Source: Nonomuraea endophytica (GTDB lineage Bacteria; Actinomycetota; Actinomycetes; Streptosporangiales; Streptosporangiaceae). From it: 64,000 nt of DNA. Where the stretch lies: contig NZ_JACHIN010000005.1 in assembly GCF_014203235.1 (NCBI RefSeq), positions 62,001-126,000 of the forward strand, given 5' to 3'. Under the pieces are notes generated by a model. That model did no database searches. It had not been told where the DNA came from and saw only the letters and a program-made list of their open reading frames with translations. The position numbers and the translations under genes were made by a program. How positions within the stretch are numbered: the first letter of the stretch is position 1; each line of letters begins with the position of its first letter. Below are positions 18,550 through 28,061 of the stretch, piece after piece.

Positions 18550-19953
18550 ATGCGTATTCTCATCGCCCCGAGTGGTTTCAAGGAGTCCCTGAGCGCGGGG
18601 ATGGTCGCCGAGGCCATCGCCCGAGGGGTACGCCGGGTTCTGCCGCTGGCCAGGACCGAGACACTGCCCCTGGTGGACGGAGGCGAGGGCTCGGCCGCCG
18701 CGCTGGCCGAGGCGCGGGGCGGGCGGCTGGTGCCGTACCGGACGACCGGGCCGGTCGGCGCGCCGGTGGACTCGCACCTCGCGCTGCTGCCCGGCGGGAC
18801 GGCGGTGGTGGAGATGGCGGCGACCGCGGGGCTGCGGCTGGTGCCGCGTGAGCTGCGCGATCCCGGGCTGACCACGACGTACGGGGTGGGCGAGCTGATC
18901 GCCGCCGCGCTCGATCACGGGGTGCGGCGGGTGCTGGTCGGCTGTGGTGACTCCGGCACCTCCGACGGCGGCGCGGGCGCGCTGACGGCTCTCGGCGCCC
19001 GGCTGCTCGACGCGGACGGGCTCCCGCTTCCGGCGGGTGGTGCGGCGCTGGCCCGGCTGGACCGGATCGACGTCTCGGGGCTTGACCCGCGGCTCGCGGG
19101 CGTGGAGCTGCTCGTGGCCTGCAACCCGTGCAACGTGCTGTGCGGTCCGCAGGGGGTGGCGCGGGTGTTCGGGCCGCAGAAGGGGGCCACGCCCGAGCGG
19201 GTCGAGGAACTGGCCGCCGCGATGGAGCGCTGGGCCGAGGTGCTGGAGCGCGACCTCGGCGCCGCCGGGCTGCGGACCGCGCCGGGCAGCGGGGCGTCCG
19301 GCGGCCTCGGCGCGGGTCTCGCGGCGCTCGGCGGGCGGTTGCTGCCACGCTTCGAGGTGCTGCTCGACCACGTGGACCTCGACGCGAAGATCGCCGCCGC
19401 CGACCTGGTGATCACCGCCGAGGGGGCGATCGACGCGCAGACGCCGTCGGGGAAGATCCCGGCCGAGGTGGCGCGCCGGGCCAAGAGGTACGGCAAGCCC
19501 GTCCTCGCCCTGGCCGGAACCATCGGCGCCGGGGCCAGCCAGGTGCACGAGGCGGGCATCGACGCCTTCGAGAGCATCGTGCCCGGACCCATGCGGCTGG
19601 CCGAGGCGATCGACGGCGGCGAGGAGTTCCTGGTGGCTGCGGCCGAGCGGGCGTTGCGCATGGTCATGGTGGGCGCCCGGCTCCAGCGGGCCCGCGGCAC
19701 GTCCGAGATCATGCGGGCCGCGCACCCGGGGATCACGGGGAACGGGCCTGCACCGAGAACGGACCGCCCCGCCGTCCCGCCCTCGGCGGACGAGGCGTCG
19801 GCGGGCCGTACCTCTGGAGGCAGGCCGAGGACCTCAGGGGGCAAGCCGAGGATCTCAGGCGGGGTGGCGACGATGCCGAGGACCGCCGCGACGATGACCA
19901 GGGTCTACGGTGTTTCTCCGCTGGCGGAGCTGATCAGGGGGCGGGTCGCGTGA
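18550..19953 (+). CDS. Glycerate kinase with repeat-bearing C-terminal tail
   Basis: A 467-residue member of the GlxK/GarK (glycerate 2-kinase type) family. The kinase core (RILIAPSGFKESLSAGMVAE, LVDGGEGSAAAL, GCGDSGTSDGGAGAL, TAEGAIDAQTPSGKIPAEVA) spans about 375 residues, the normal family length. It phosphorylates glycerate for entry into glycolysis or serine metabolism. I use ATG 18550 because GAAGG ends 6 bases upstream; ATG 18544 abuts it. After the core, about 85 extra residues include RTSGGRP, RTSGGKP and RISGGVA units from a 21-bp DNA repeat. The stop overlaps the opposing response-regulator gene by 20 bp. Pairing with the permease suggests uptake plus activation. Confidence 0.93.
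   Translation: MRILIAPSGFKESLSAGMVAEAIARGVRRVLPLARTETLPLVDGGEGSAAALAEARGGRLVPYRTTGPVGAPVDSHLALLPGGTAVVEMAATAGLRLVPRELRDPGLTTTYGVGELIAAALDHGVRRVLVGCGDSGTSDGGAGALTALGARLLDADGLPLPAGGAALARLDRIDVSGLDPRLAGVELLVACNPCNVLCGPQGVARVFGPQKGATPERVEELAAAMERWAEVLERDLGAAGLRTAPGSGASGGLGAGLAALGGRLLPRFEVLLDHVDLDAKIAAADLVITAEGAIDAQTPSGKIPAEVARRAKRYGKPVLALAGTIGAGASQVHEAGIDAFESIVPGPMRLAEAIDGGEEFLVAAAERALRMVMVGARLQRARGTSEIMRAAHPGITGNGPAPRTDRPAVPPSADEASAGRTSGGRPRTSGGKPRISGGVATMPRTAATMTRVYGVSPLAELIRGRVA
19810..19872 (+). repeat. 21-bp coding tandem repeat in glycerate kinase tail
   Basis: Units 19810-19830 and 19831-19851 are head-to-tail with few mismatches, and a third, diverged copy starts at 19852. They encode the seven-residue steps RTSGG(R/K)P and RISGGVA. 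The repeat lies beyond the conserved kinase core. Confidence 0.7.
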
Positions 19954-20611
19954 TGGGGCGGAAGTGCGCGTCCACCAGCCCCATCCGGTGGGCGACCACC
20001 GCCGCCTGGATGCGGTTGCGCAGCCCCAGCTTCTCCATCACCGCCCCCACGTGCGTCTTGACCGTGGTCACGCCCACGTGCAGGAGCTCGGCGATCTCGT
20101 TGTTGGACAGCCCGGAGCCGAGCAGGGTCAGCACGTCGAGTTCCCGGTCGGTCAGGTGGGCCGCCGGCGTGGACTCGGCGCGTACGTCCTCGGCGGCCAG
20201 CGCCCGCTCCACCACCCGGCGCAGCACGGACGGCGCCAGCAGCTGCTCGCCGATCGCGGCCCTGCGCACGGCGTCGACCATGCGCTCGGGCTCGTCGTCC
20301 TTGACCAGGAAGCCGAGCGCCCCGGCGCGCAGCGCGGCGTAGACGTTGGCGTCCTCGGCGAAGGTGGTCAGCACGACGATTTTGGCCGACGGGGCGGCCG
20401 CCAGGATGCGCCGGGTCGCCTCCAGGCCGTCGACGCGGGGCATGCGCAGGTCCATGAGGATGACGTCGGGGGTGAGCTGGGCGGCCAGGCGCTCGGCCTC
20501 GGCGCCGTCCACGGCCTCGCCGACCACCTCCATGCCGCCCGCCGCCTGCAGCAGCATGCGTACGCCCGCCCGTACCAGGGCCTGGTCGTCGGCGACCAGC
20601 ACGCGGATCAC
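19934..20611 (-). CDS. NarL/FixJ-type response regulator
   Basis: A 225-residue two-domain regulator. The receiver domain spans residues 1-118, with acidic pocket DD (RVLVADDQALV), phospho-acceptor Asp54 in ILMDLRMP, Thr83 region VLTTFAED and Lys104 in FLVKDDEP. The LuxR-type helix-turn-helix spans about residues 150-215 (LTDRELDVLTLLGSGLSNNE, TTVKTHVGAVMEKLGLRNR). GTG 20611 overlaps the kinase stop as GTGA, so the pair is translationally coupled. Its targets are unknown. The 3' end overlaps the opposing glycerate kinase gene by 20 bp. Confidence 0.95.
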   Translation of the reverse strand: MIRVLVADDQALVRAGVRMLLQAAGGMEVVGEAVDGAEAERLAAQLTPDVILMDLRMPRVDGLEATRRILAAAPSAKIVVLTTFAEDANVYAALRAGALGFLVKDDEPERMVDAVRRAAIGEQLLAPSVLRRVVERALAAEDVRAESTPAAHLTDRELDVLTLLGSGLSNNEIAELLHVGVTTVKTHVGAVMEKLGLRNRIQAAVVAHRMGLVDAHFRPITRPAP

Positions 20612-22218
20612 GCGGCGCTCCCCCGGGCGCCGGGCAGGGTGGCGCTCAGCAGCCAGCCGCCGTGCCCGTCGGGGCCGGCGGTCAGGGCGCCGCCGAGGGC
20701 GCGCACCCGTTCGCGCATCCCGGCCAGCCCCTGCCCGGAGGAGGGCAGCTGCTCGCGGGCGGTGGCCGGCGGGCCGTTGCGCACCTCGACCGACAGGCCG
20801 CCCGCGGTGCGGGCGGGGGTGACGCTGACGCTCACCTCGGTGCCGGGTCCTGCGTGTTTGAGCACGTTCGTCAGGCCTTCCTGGACGATGCGGGCGGCGG
20901 AGGCGCGGGTGACCAGCGGCGCCGCCTCGGTGGCTGGGTCGAGTTCGAGCGCGACGACGAGGCCGGCGGCGCTCATCCGCTCGGCCGACTCCCTGACCAC
21001 GTCGCCGGGGTCGGCGAGGAGGTCGGGCGGGCTGTCGGGGTCGCGCAGCAGGTGGAGCAGGCCGCGCAGGTCCTCCAGCGCCTGGTGGCCGGTCTCGCGG
21101 ATGTCGGCGAGCGCGTCGGCGATCGGGCCCTCGGGCGCGGCGTAGCGGGCGGCGCCGGCTCGCAGCACCATGGCGCCGACGTGGTGGGCGACGATGTCGT
21201 GGACCTCGCGGGCGATGCGCTCGCGCTCGGCGAGCTGGTCGGCGCGTACCTGGGCGACGGCCAGGCGGGCCGACTCGCGGGCGCGCAGCTGTTCGGCCGA
21301 GCGCGCGGCCTGGTTCGCGCCGATGTAGCGGCCGATGGCCACCGGCGTGACGACCAGCGCCATGAGCACCACGACGCGGAACGGAGTGGTCTCGACGCCC
21401 GGCTCGACGACGGCGATCGAGCCCAGGATGCACGCGGCGAGGTAGACGGCGGCGGTCCACAACCACGAGGAGACCCGCATCGCGAACACGCCGATGGAGA
21501 TGAGCACCAGCAGCATGCAGGTGTTGACCACCTGCGGCAGGTAGGTGTCCGCGGCCAGCAGCAGCATCGCCTGGAGCAGGAAGACCAGGCCGGGCAGCCG
21601 CCGCGCCACGCCGAGCGACAGCCCGCCGCCCACCGCGAGCAGCCCGGTGAGCCAGATCGGCTGGTCGGCGGCGTGCCAGCTCGTCCACGTGCTGAGCACC
21701 GCGTAGGCGACGCCGCCCGCCGCGAGCAGCAGGTCGGGCGCGATGGCGCGCTCTTCCAGCCGTACGGCCGGCCGCCGCAGATAGGCGCCGAGCAGCGCGG
21801 GAAACAGCACGATCCCCACCGAGTACATCCACGCGCTGGACGTGAACGCCACGCCCGGGTCGGCGATGTTGAACGCGCTGGCCACCGCGCCCGCCGCGAC
21901 GGCCGCCACCATCCAGGGCCAGCGGGTGCGGTACGCGGCGGCGCCGAGGGCCGCGCACAGCAGCACCTGCGCCGTGTTGGAGGTGAACGACCCGATCTGG
22001 TCGGTGTAGACGAGGAAGCCCGCGAGGTAGAAGACGACCGCGACCGGCCAGCGGCGCACGAACCCCATCGGCGCCCCGGCCAGCACCGCGAACAGGATCA
22101 CGGACAGGGCCGGCCGTGCCTCCCAAGCGGGGGCCTTGCCCGAGATGAGCAGGTCAAGGCCGATGCCGGAGGCGGCCAGGAGGAGATCGAGCGGTACTCC
22201 CCGCCATCGCCAGAACAT
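20608..22218 (-). CDS. Sensor histidine kinase (HisKA_3/NarX-like)
   Basis: A 536-residue kinase. The N-terminal half holds about eight to ten hydrophobic segments with short loops, so the signal is probably sensed in or at the membrane. A short coiled coil (EQLRARESARLAVAQVRADQ) leads to the HisKA_3 box REVHDIVAHHVGAMVLRAG, whose His340 is the phosphorylation site. The ATPase domain shows VQEGLTNVLKHAGPGTEVSV and SGQGLAGMRERVRALGG. It phosphorylates the coupled response regulator. ATG 22218 is chosen; the frame opens at a TTG two codons earlier. Confidence 0.94.
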   Translation of the reverse strand: MFWRWRGVPLDLLLAASGIGLDLLISGKAPAWEARPALSVILFAVLAGAPMGFVRRWPVAVVFYLAGFLVYTDQIGSFTSNTAQVLLCAALGAAAYRTRWPWMVAAVAAGAVASAFNIADPGVAFTSSAWMYSVGIVLFPALLGAYLRRPAVRLEERAIAPDLLLAAGGVAYAVLSTWTSWHAADQPIWLTGLLAVGGGLSLGVARRLPGLVFLLQAMLLLAADTYLPQVVNTCMLLVLISIGVFAMRVSSWLWTAAVYLAACILGSIAVVEPGVETTPFRVVVLMALVVTPVAIGRYIGANQAARSAEQLRARESARLAVAQVRADQLAERERIAREVHDIVAHHVGAMVLRAGAARYAAPEGPIADALADIRETGHQALEDLRGLLHLLRDPDSPPDLLADPGDVVRESAERMSAAGLVVALELDPATEAAPLVTRASAARIVQEGLTNVLKHAGPGTEVSVSVTPARTAGGLSVEVRNGPPATAREQLPSSGQGLAGMRERVRALGGALTAGPDGHGGWLLSATLPGARGSAA

Positions 22219-22347
22219 GGACAAACGCTATCCCCGCGTGTCGGCTGCCGGGTCCTCCCCGCGGAGGATCGGGCCTCCTCCAAGTGGCCGGAACTCTGTC
22301 CGTTCGACCGAGGAGTGAGCGCCGATCTATGCCGTAAGTTTCCTCAC

Positions 22348-22938
22348 ATGTCTAACGACACCGCTCTCTTTCTGGGCCAGTTCCTGCGCTCGCCCGCCAG
22401 CATCGGCGCGCTCGCACCCAGTTCCAGGCGGCTGGCCGAGCTGGTCTCGGCCCCGATCCCGGAACGCGGAGAACCGGTCGTGGTCGAGCTCGGCCCCGGC
22501 ACCGGTCCCTTCACGGCCGAGATCCAGCGCCGGTTGTGCGGGCGCGGGCACCACCTGGCCGTCGAGTTGAACGACTCGCTGGCCGGGCTGCTCGCCCAGC
22601 GCTACCCGCTGGTGGACGTGGTACGCGACGACGCCGCCCGGCTACCGGAACTGCTGGCCGAGCGCCGCCTGAACCGCGCGGACGTGGTCGTCAGCGGCCT
22701 GCCCTGGGCCGCCTTCCCGGACAGCCTGCAGCGGCAGTTGCTCGGCGCGGTGTGCACGGCGCTCGGGCCCGGCGGGGCGTTCACCACGTTCTCCTACATC
22801 CACGCGATTCCGCTCAACGCGGCCCGCCGCTTCCGTAACCTGCTCGATGAGCGGTTCGAGGAGGTCGTGCCGGGCCGTACGGTGTGGCGCAACGCGCCGC
22901 CCGCCTTCGTCTTCAACGCGCGCCGCCCCCGCCCCTGA
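22348..22938 (+). CDS. Class I SAM-dependent methyltransferase, phospholipid N-methyltransferase-like
   Basis: A 196-residue Rossmann methyltransferase resembling the PmtA / rRNA-adenine-dimethylase-like phospholipid methyltransferases. It shows FLGQFLRSPASIGALAPSSR at the N-terminus, SAM motif I VVVELGPGTGPFTAEI, acidic strand HHLAVELNDSLA, an NPPY-equivalent VVVSGLPWAAFP, and FTTFSYIHAIPLNAARRFR. Substrates may be phosphatidylethanolamine or a related lipid; this is inference from the family. It is divergent from the sensor kinase across about 129 bp. The start ATG lies just after GTAAGTTTCCTCAC, with no clear Shine-Dalgarno sequence. Confidence 0.86.
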   Translation: MSNDTALFLGQFLRSPASIGALAPSSRRLAELVSAPIPERGEPVVVELGPGTGPFTAEIQRRLCGRGHHLAVELNDSLAGLLAQRYPLVDVVRDDAARLPELLAERRLNRADVVVSGLPWAAFPDSLQRQLLGAVCTALGPGGAFTTFSYIHAIPLNAARRFRNLLDERFEEVVPGRTVWRNAPPAFVFNARRPRP

Positions 22939-23034
22939 GCCTGCCCGCGCCCGCCGCCCGCGTGGATCGACGGTGATCCGCGCGGCGGCTTCCCGGCCTC
23001 GACCCTGACCAGAACTTCCTTCTACGATGGGCCG

Positions 23035-24216
23035 ATGGATTTCACGCTTCCGGAGAGCGCGCTGGCCGTACAGCGCGGCGTCGGCGACATCTGCGCCCGA
23101 TATGACATGGACTACTGGCAGCGCTGCGAGGCCGAGAAGCGGTGGCCGGAGGAGGTCTGGGCGGAGCTGGCCAAGGGCGGGTGGCTGGGGCTGGCCGTAC
23201 CCGAGGAACACGGGGGTGGCGGTCAGGGGCTGCTGGAGCTCGCGGTCGCGACCGAGACGCTGTCGGCGTCGGGGTCGGCGGGGGGCTCGGCCTTCACGTA
23301 CGTGCTGACGCCCGGGTTCGGCGCGCTGACCATCGCCCGGCACGGCTCGGACGAGCAGAAGGCCGCGCTTCTGCCCAAGATGGCCACGGGCGAGATCGAG
23401 ACCTGCTTCGCGCTGACCGAGCCGGACGCCGGGTCGAACTCGCTGGCCATCACCACCTCGGCCCGCCGCGACGGCGACGAGTTCGTGGTCAAGGGGCAGA
23501 AGATCTGGATCACCGGCGTGCAGCGGGCGACCTGGATGCTGCTGGTGACGCGGACGATCCCGGCGGCCGAGGCCAAGCCGCGCACCAACGGCCTGACCGT
23601 GCTGCTGGTGAACGTGCCGGAGGCGGTCGCCGCCGGGCAGCTCAGCTACCGGCCGATCCCCAAGATGGGCGCGAACACGACGCCGTCGAACATGGTGTTC
23701 CTGGACGACCTGCGGGTTCCGGCGAGCAACGTCGTGGGCCAGGTGGACCAGGGCGCGCTGGTGCTGTGGGACATCCTGAACCCCGAGCGCATCCTGCTGG
23801 CCGCCTCGGCGCTGGGCGGGGCGGAGGTGGCGCTGCGGGTCGGGGTCGAGTACGCCAAGGAGCGCGAGGTGTTCGGCCGGGCGATCGGCGCGAACCAGGC
23901 GATCGCCTTCCCGCTGGCCCGGGTCAAGGCCAAGATCGAGCTGGCCCGGCTGATGTTGTACAAGGCGGCGTGGTCGTTCGACCGGGGGCTGCCGTGCGGG
24001 ACCGAGGCCAACATCGCCAAGCTGACCGCCTCCCAGGCCGCGTGGGAGGCGGCCGACGCGGCCTTCCAGACGCACGGCGGCATGGCGTACTCGCTGGAGT
24101 ACCCGGTGGCCCGCCTGCTCACCGACGCCCGGATCGGCAAGGTGGCGCCGGTGACCGAGGAACTCCTCCTGAACTACCTGGCCACCCAGGTCCTCGGCCT
24201 GCCGCGCAGCTTCTGA
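23035..24216 (+). CDS. Acyl-CoA dehydrogenase family protein
   Basis: A 393-residue FAD flavoenzyme catalysing alpha,beta-dehydrogenation of an acyl-CoA. The N-terminal helical domain (ESALAVQRGVGDICARYD), the middle beta domain signature CFALTEPDAGSNSLAITTSA with KGQKIWITGVQRATW, and the C-terminal helical domain with YAKEREVFGRAIGANQAIAF are all present. THGGMAYSLEYPVARLLTDA carries a Glu at the usual catalytic-base position. Acyl length preference is unknown. Its 3' end overlaps the opposing small membrane gene by 43 bp. The nearby enoyl-CoA hydratase-like gene suggests fatty or branched acyl catabolism, but it is on the other strand. Confidence 0.95.
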   Translation: MDFTLPESALAVQRGVGDICARYDMDYWQRCEAEKRWPEEVWAELAKGGWLGLAVPEEHGGGGQGLLELAVATETLSASGSAGGSAFTYVLTPGFGALTIARHGSDEQKAALLPKMATGEIETCFALTEPDAGSNSLAITTSARRDGDEFVVKGQKIWITGVQRATWMLLVTRTIPAAEAKPRTNGLTVLLVNVPEAVAAGQLSYRPIPKMGANTTPSNMVFLDDLRVPASNVVGQVDQGALVLWDILNPERILLAASALGGAEVALRVGVEYAKEREVFGRAIGANQAIAFPLARVKAKIELARLMLYKAAWSFDRGLPCGTEANIAKLTASQAAWEAADAAFQTHGGMAYSLEYPVARLLTDARIGKVAPVTEELLLNYLATQVLGLPRSF

Positions 24217-24494
24217 AGCAGCGCGAGCGCGCCGATCGCCACCGGGATCAGCAGGTACGGCCCGCAGGCCGCCAGCACGAGCAGGGTGAACCCGGTGGCG
24301 GCCAGCGCCGCGCGCCGCCCGCCTCCGGACAGGAGCCGCGCTCCGGCCGCCGTGCCCAGCGCGGTGACGGCGGCCAGGCAGGCGGAGGTGGCCCGCATGA
24401 GCGTGTCCAGGTCGGCGCCCACTCCGACGACGACCGCGGTGATCGGGCGGGCGGCCTCGCCGACGCCCAGGGTGAGGAGGTCCGTCAGGGGCAC
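24174..24494 (-). CDS. Putative small membrane protein
   Basis: A 106-residue reading frame starting at GTG 24494. It has two or three hydrophobic stretches (TLMRATSACLAAVTALGTAA; FTLLVLAACGPYLLIPVAIG; ALALLQKL) and ends RPRTWVAR. The composition is that of a real membrane protein rather than an antisense shadow, and it fills the space after the hydratase-like gene. No recognisable family. Its last 43 bp overlap the opposing acyl-CoA dehydrogenase gene, and no good Shine-Dalgarno sequence is seen, so confidence is moderate. Confidence 0.5.
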   Translation of the reverse strand: MPLTDLLTLGVGEAARPITAVVVGVGADLDTLMRATSACLAAVTALGTAAGARLLSGGGRRAALAATGFTLLVLAACGPYLLIPVAIGALALLQKLRGRPRTWVAR

Positions 24495-24538
24495 CGGTGA
24501 CCGGGCCGCCCCGGGGCGACGCTGACCCGGTTGGCGGA

Positions 24539-25317
<779 letters not shown>

Positions 25318-25321
<4 letters not shown>

Positions 25322-26238
25322 GGGGCCAGGTCCTCGCGCAGCCGCTCCGCCACGTATTCGCGGGCCTCGATCGCCTGGTCGAACAGCCCCGGCAGGCCGA
25401 AGAAGCTGTGCACGGCGCCGTCGAACCTGCGTGAGTCCACCGCGACTCCGGCCTTGGCCAGGCGTTCGGCATAACGCTCGCCCTCGTCGCGCAGCACGTC
25501 GCAGCCGGCGGTCACCACGGTCGCGGGCGCCAGCCCTTCGCAGGAGTCCAGCCGCAGCGGCGACAGGCGCGGGTCGGCCGGGTCGGCGTCCGGCGCGTAT
25601 TGGGCGAAGAACCAGGCCATCTCCCCGGCGTCGAGCCCGAAGCCCGTGCCGAACTCCGTGTAGCTCGGCGTGTCCATCGCCGCGTCCAGGACCGGGTAGA
25701 CCAGCGCCTGGTGGGCCAGGCTCAGCCCGGCGTCACGCGCCTGCCAGGCGGCCACGGCGGCGAGGTTGCCCCCGGCGCTGTCGCCGATGACGGCCACGCG
25801 GCCGTTGCTCTGGTAGAAGGCGGGCCGGGCGAAGACGTCGCGCACGACGGCCCAGGCGTCGTCGGCGGCGTCGGGGAAGACGTTTTCCGGAGCGAGGCGG
25901 TAGTCGACGGAGACCACGACGGCGCCGGTGCGGATGGCCAGGTCGCGGCCCACGGCGTCGTTGCGCTTGACGCTGCCGAAGACGAAGCCGCCGCCGTGGA
26001 AGTAGACCACCACCGGCAGGGCGTCCTCGCCGCGGTCGGAGCGGTAGATCCTGATGGGCACGCCCTCGGCCGTCTCGTCGCGCACGAACGGCAGGTGCGT
26101 GATCGGCCCGCGCTCGGCGGCCAGGCCGTCCTCCGCGCGCATCCGCTGGATGGCGCCCAGATCGAGCGTGTCCGGGTCGACGCCCAGATCCGACGGGAAG
26201 CGCGCGATGAAGTCCCGCGCCTGGGGATGCAGCGGCAT
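25318..26238 (-). CDS. Alpha/beta hydrolase, hormone-sensitive-lipase (acetyl esterase) family
   Basis: A 306-residue carboxylesterase. The HSL signature VVVYFHGGGFVFGSVKRND (oxyanion hole), the nucleophile elbow VIGDSAGGNLAAVAAW, the acidic VTAGCDVLRDEGERYA, and the His in FDGAVHSFFGLPG form a complete catalytic set. It hydrolyses short-chain esters; the natural substrate is unknown. ATG 26238 (MPLHPQARDF) is used because the upstream GATase-like gene ends at 26249 and the longer frame adds only a basic stub. No signal peptide. It overlaps the next gene by ATGA. Confidence 0.94.
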
Positions 26239-26248
26239 GATCCGAAGC

Positions 26249-26932
26249 CTAGCGGGCCGCCTCCACGAGCGCATCGAAGAGCTTGATCTCCTCGGCGCGT
26301 TCCGGGTGCCATTGCACTCCCACGCCGAACCGGTGCCCCTGGAGCTCGATGCCCTCGACGATCTGGTCGTCGGCCCAGGCGACCGCGAGCAGGCCGGAGC
26401 CGAGCCTGCGTACCGACTGGGTGTGCGGTGCCACGACCTCGACCTTGTCGCCCACGGCCTTGCCGAGCTTGCTCGACACGCTCACCTGGATCACGTGCGG
26501 CCCCTGCTCGCCGTGCCGTTCGTGGTCGAGCACGTCGGGCAGCCACGGGATGAGCGTGCCGCCCTGGGCGACGTTGAGCACGTGCATGCCGCGGGCGACG
26601 GCCAGGATGGGCACGTCGGCCTGGACGGCTGCGCGGGCCAGCGCCAGCTCGAACCGGTCGCGGTGCGACTGTGGCTCCGGCACCCTGGCGTCGTCGTCCT
26701 CGCCGTAGGCCTGCGCGCCGACCTCGACGCCACCGGCCAGCACGATGCCCTTCAGCCCGCGTACGTAGTCCTCGACGGCGTGCAGGCCGAGCGGCGGCAG
26801 GATCACGGGGGCGCCGCCGGCGCGGGTGACGGCTTTGGCATACGAGGGCGGAGACAGCACGGCCTCCCTGACCCAGTCGCCCCAGCGGGCGGCCTCGAAG
26901 TAGGCGGTGATACCGATCAGGGGTCGAGACAT
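26249..26932 (-). CDS. Class I glutamine amidotransferase-like (peptidase C26) protein lacking the nucleophile Cys
   Basis: A 227-residue protein with the fold of gamma-glutamyl-GABA hydrolase (PuuD): RPLIGITAYFEAARWG at the start, SYAKAVTRAGGAPVILPPLG, VLAGGVEVGAQAYGE, RDRFELALARAA and a C-terminal VGVQWHPERAEE that keeps the His-Glu pair. Where the family has ICRGMQ, this protein reads PILAVARGMHVLN, so the catalytic Cys is Ala (codon GCC). It is therefore probably not a working hydrolase, or it works differently. ATG 26932 (MSRPLIG) is chosen. It sits 10 bp before the esterase gene in the same direction. Confidence 0.88.
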   Translation of the reverse strand: MSRPLIGITAYFEAARWGDWVREAVLSPPSYAKAVTRAGGAPVILPPLGLHAVEDYVRGLKGIVLAGGVEVGAQAYGEDDDARVPEPQSHRDRFELALARAAVQADVPILAVARGMHVLNVAQGGTLIPWLPDVLDHERHGEQGPHVIQVSVSSKLGKAVGDKVEVVAPHTQSVRRLGSGLLAVAWADDQIVEGIELQGHRFGVGVQWHPERAEEIKLFDALVEAAR

Positions 26933-27079
26933 GCGATCTCCAGGGAGTTGGGGCCTCAAGCCCATCATGGCGCAGACCATTTCGGTTATGTCAGCTCTCC
27001 CGGAGATCCCGTTCTGTCACTTCTATCCCCGCCCGAATCTCACCCCTGTCCTCGCCTGCCGTGTTGATCCACTTTTCAG

Positions 27080-27973
27080 CTATCGGTGGGCGGACAGGAG
27101 ATCGCCGGCGGCGCGGGCGAAAGCCAGTACCCGCGCGCTGCCTCCCCCTGACCGCCACATGAGGCCCCACTCCACCGGAGCCGCGTCGCCGAACGGCACG
27201 TAGGCCACGTCGGGGCGGGGGTGGTAGCGGCGGGTCTGCGCGCCGACCGGGAACACGCCGCGCCCGGCCCCGACGAGCGTGAGGATCTCGTGCAGGGTCG
27301 CCGCCACCGGTCCGGGAGCGATGGCCCGCCCGGCCGGTGTACGGCGGGGCGTGCGGTCCGCCCGGTGCGACTCCGGCACCGACTCGGGCAGCCGCAGCAC
27401 GGGAACCCGGGCCAGGTCCTCGACCGACACCCGCGTCCTGCGGGCGAACGGATGCCCGGCGGGCACCGCCAGCATCCGCGCCTCGCGCACCAGCACCGGC
27501 CCGGCCACCACGCCGGCCGCCTCCATGGGGAAGCCGGTCAGCGCCAGGTCGGCCACGCCCTCGCGCAACCAGGGCACGACGTCGCCGAGCTGCGCCTCCT
27601 TGATGTCCACCGCGCACCCCGGCTGCCTGGCGCGGAACTCCTCCGCCGCCCCCATGACGAGCTGCCCGCCCGCCGGGCCGACGAAGGCGACGGTCAGCGT
27701 GCCGGTGATGCCCTTGCCGGTCTCGATGGCGCGTTCCACGGCCGCGCCGATCAGCTCCCAGGCGGGCCGGATCTCCTCGTGCAGCTGGCGTCCGACCGCC
27801 GACAGCTCGACCCGCCGGCTGCTGCGGTCGAACAGCGGCACCCCGACCTTCCGCTCCAGCTTCTTGATCGTCTGGCTGACCCGGGCCGTGGACACGTGCA
27901 GCCGCTCGGCGGCGCGGCCGAAGTGCAGTTCCTCGGCCAGCGTCAGGAAGGCTTCCAGCTCGTATCTCTCCAC
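27080..27973 (-). CDS. LysR family transcriptional regulator
   Basis: A 297-residue regulator with the LysR winged helix at residues 1-60 (YELEAFLTLAEELHFGRAAE, RLHVSTARVSQTIKKLERKV, GVPLFDRSSRRVELSAVG) and a two-subdomain effector-binding region (TLTVAFVGPAGGQLVMGAAE ... GVADLALTGFP). It is divergent from the NTF2-like gene across 88 bp, the usual layout for a LysR protein and its target. The inducer is unknown. Confidence 0.94.
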   Translation of the reverse strand: MERYELEAFLTLAEELHFGRAAERLHVSTARVSQTIKKLERKVGVPLFDRSSRRVELSAVGRQLHEEIRPAWELIGAAVERAIETGKGITGTLTVAFVGPAGGQLVMGAAEEFRARQPGCAVDIKEAQLGDVVPWLREGVADLALTGFPMEAAGVVAGPVLVREARMLAVPAGHPFARRTRVSVEDLARVPVLRLPESVPESHRADRTPRRTPAGRAIAPGPVAATLHEILTLVGAGRGVFPVGAQTRRYHPRPDVAYVPFGDAAPVEWGLMWRSGGGSARVLAFARAAGDLLSAHR

Positions 27974-28061
27974 ATGCCACCCCGGACCGTTAAACCACGC
28001 TTCATGATCCTTGCACAGACTCGCATTGATGACGAGAACTGACGAAACAAGGATGAATCAC

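Noticed and set aside
17119..19725. 868-codon minus frame under the permease and glycerate kinase
   Set aside because: Composition is Arg/His/Gly-rich with no domains; both + strand genes have clear families and a Shine-Dalgarno or start context.
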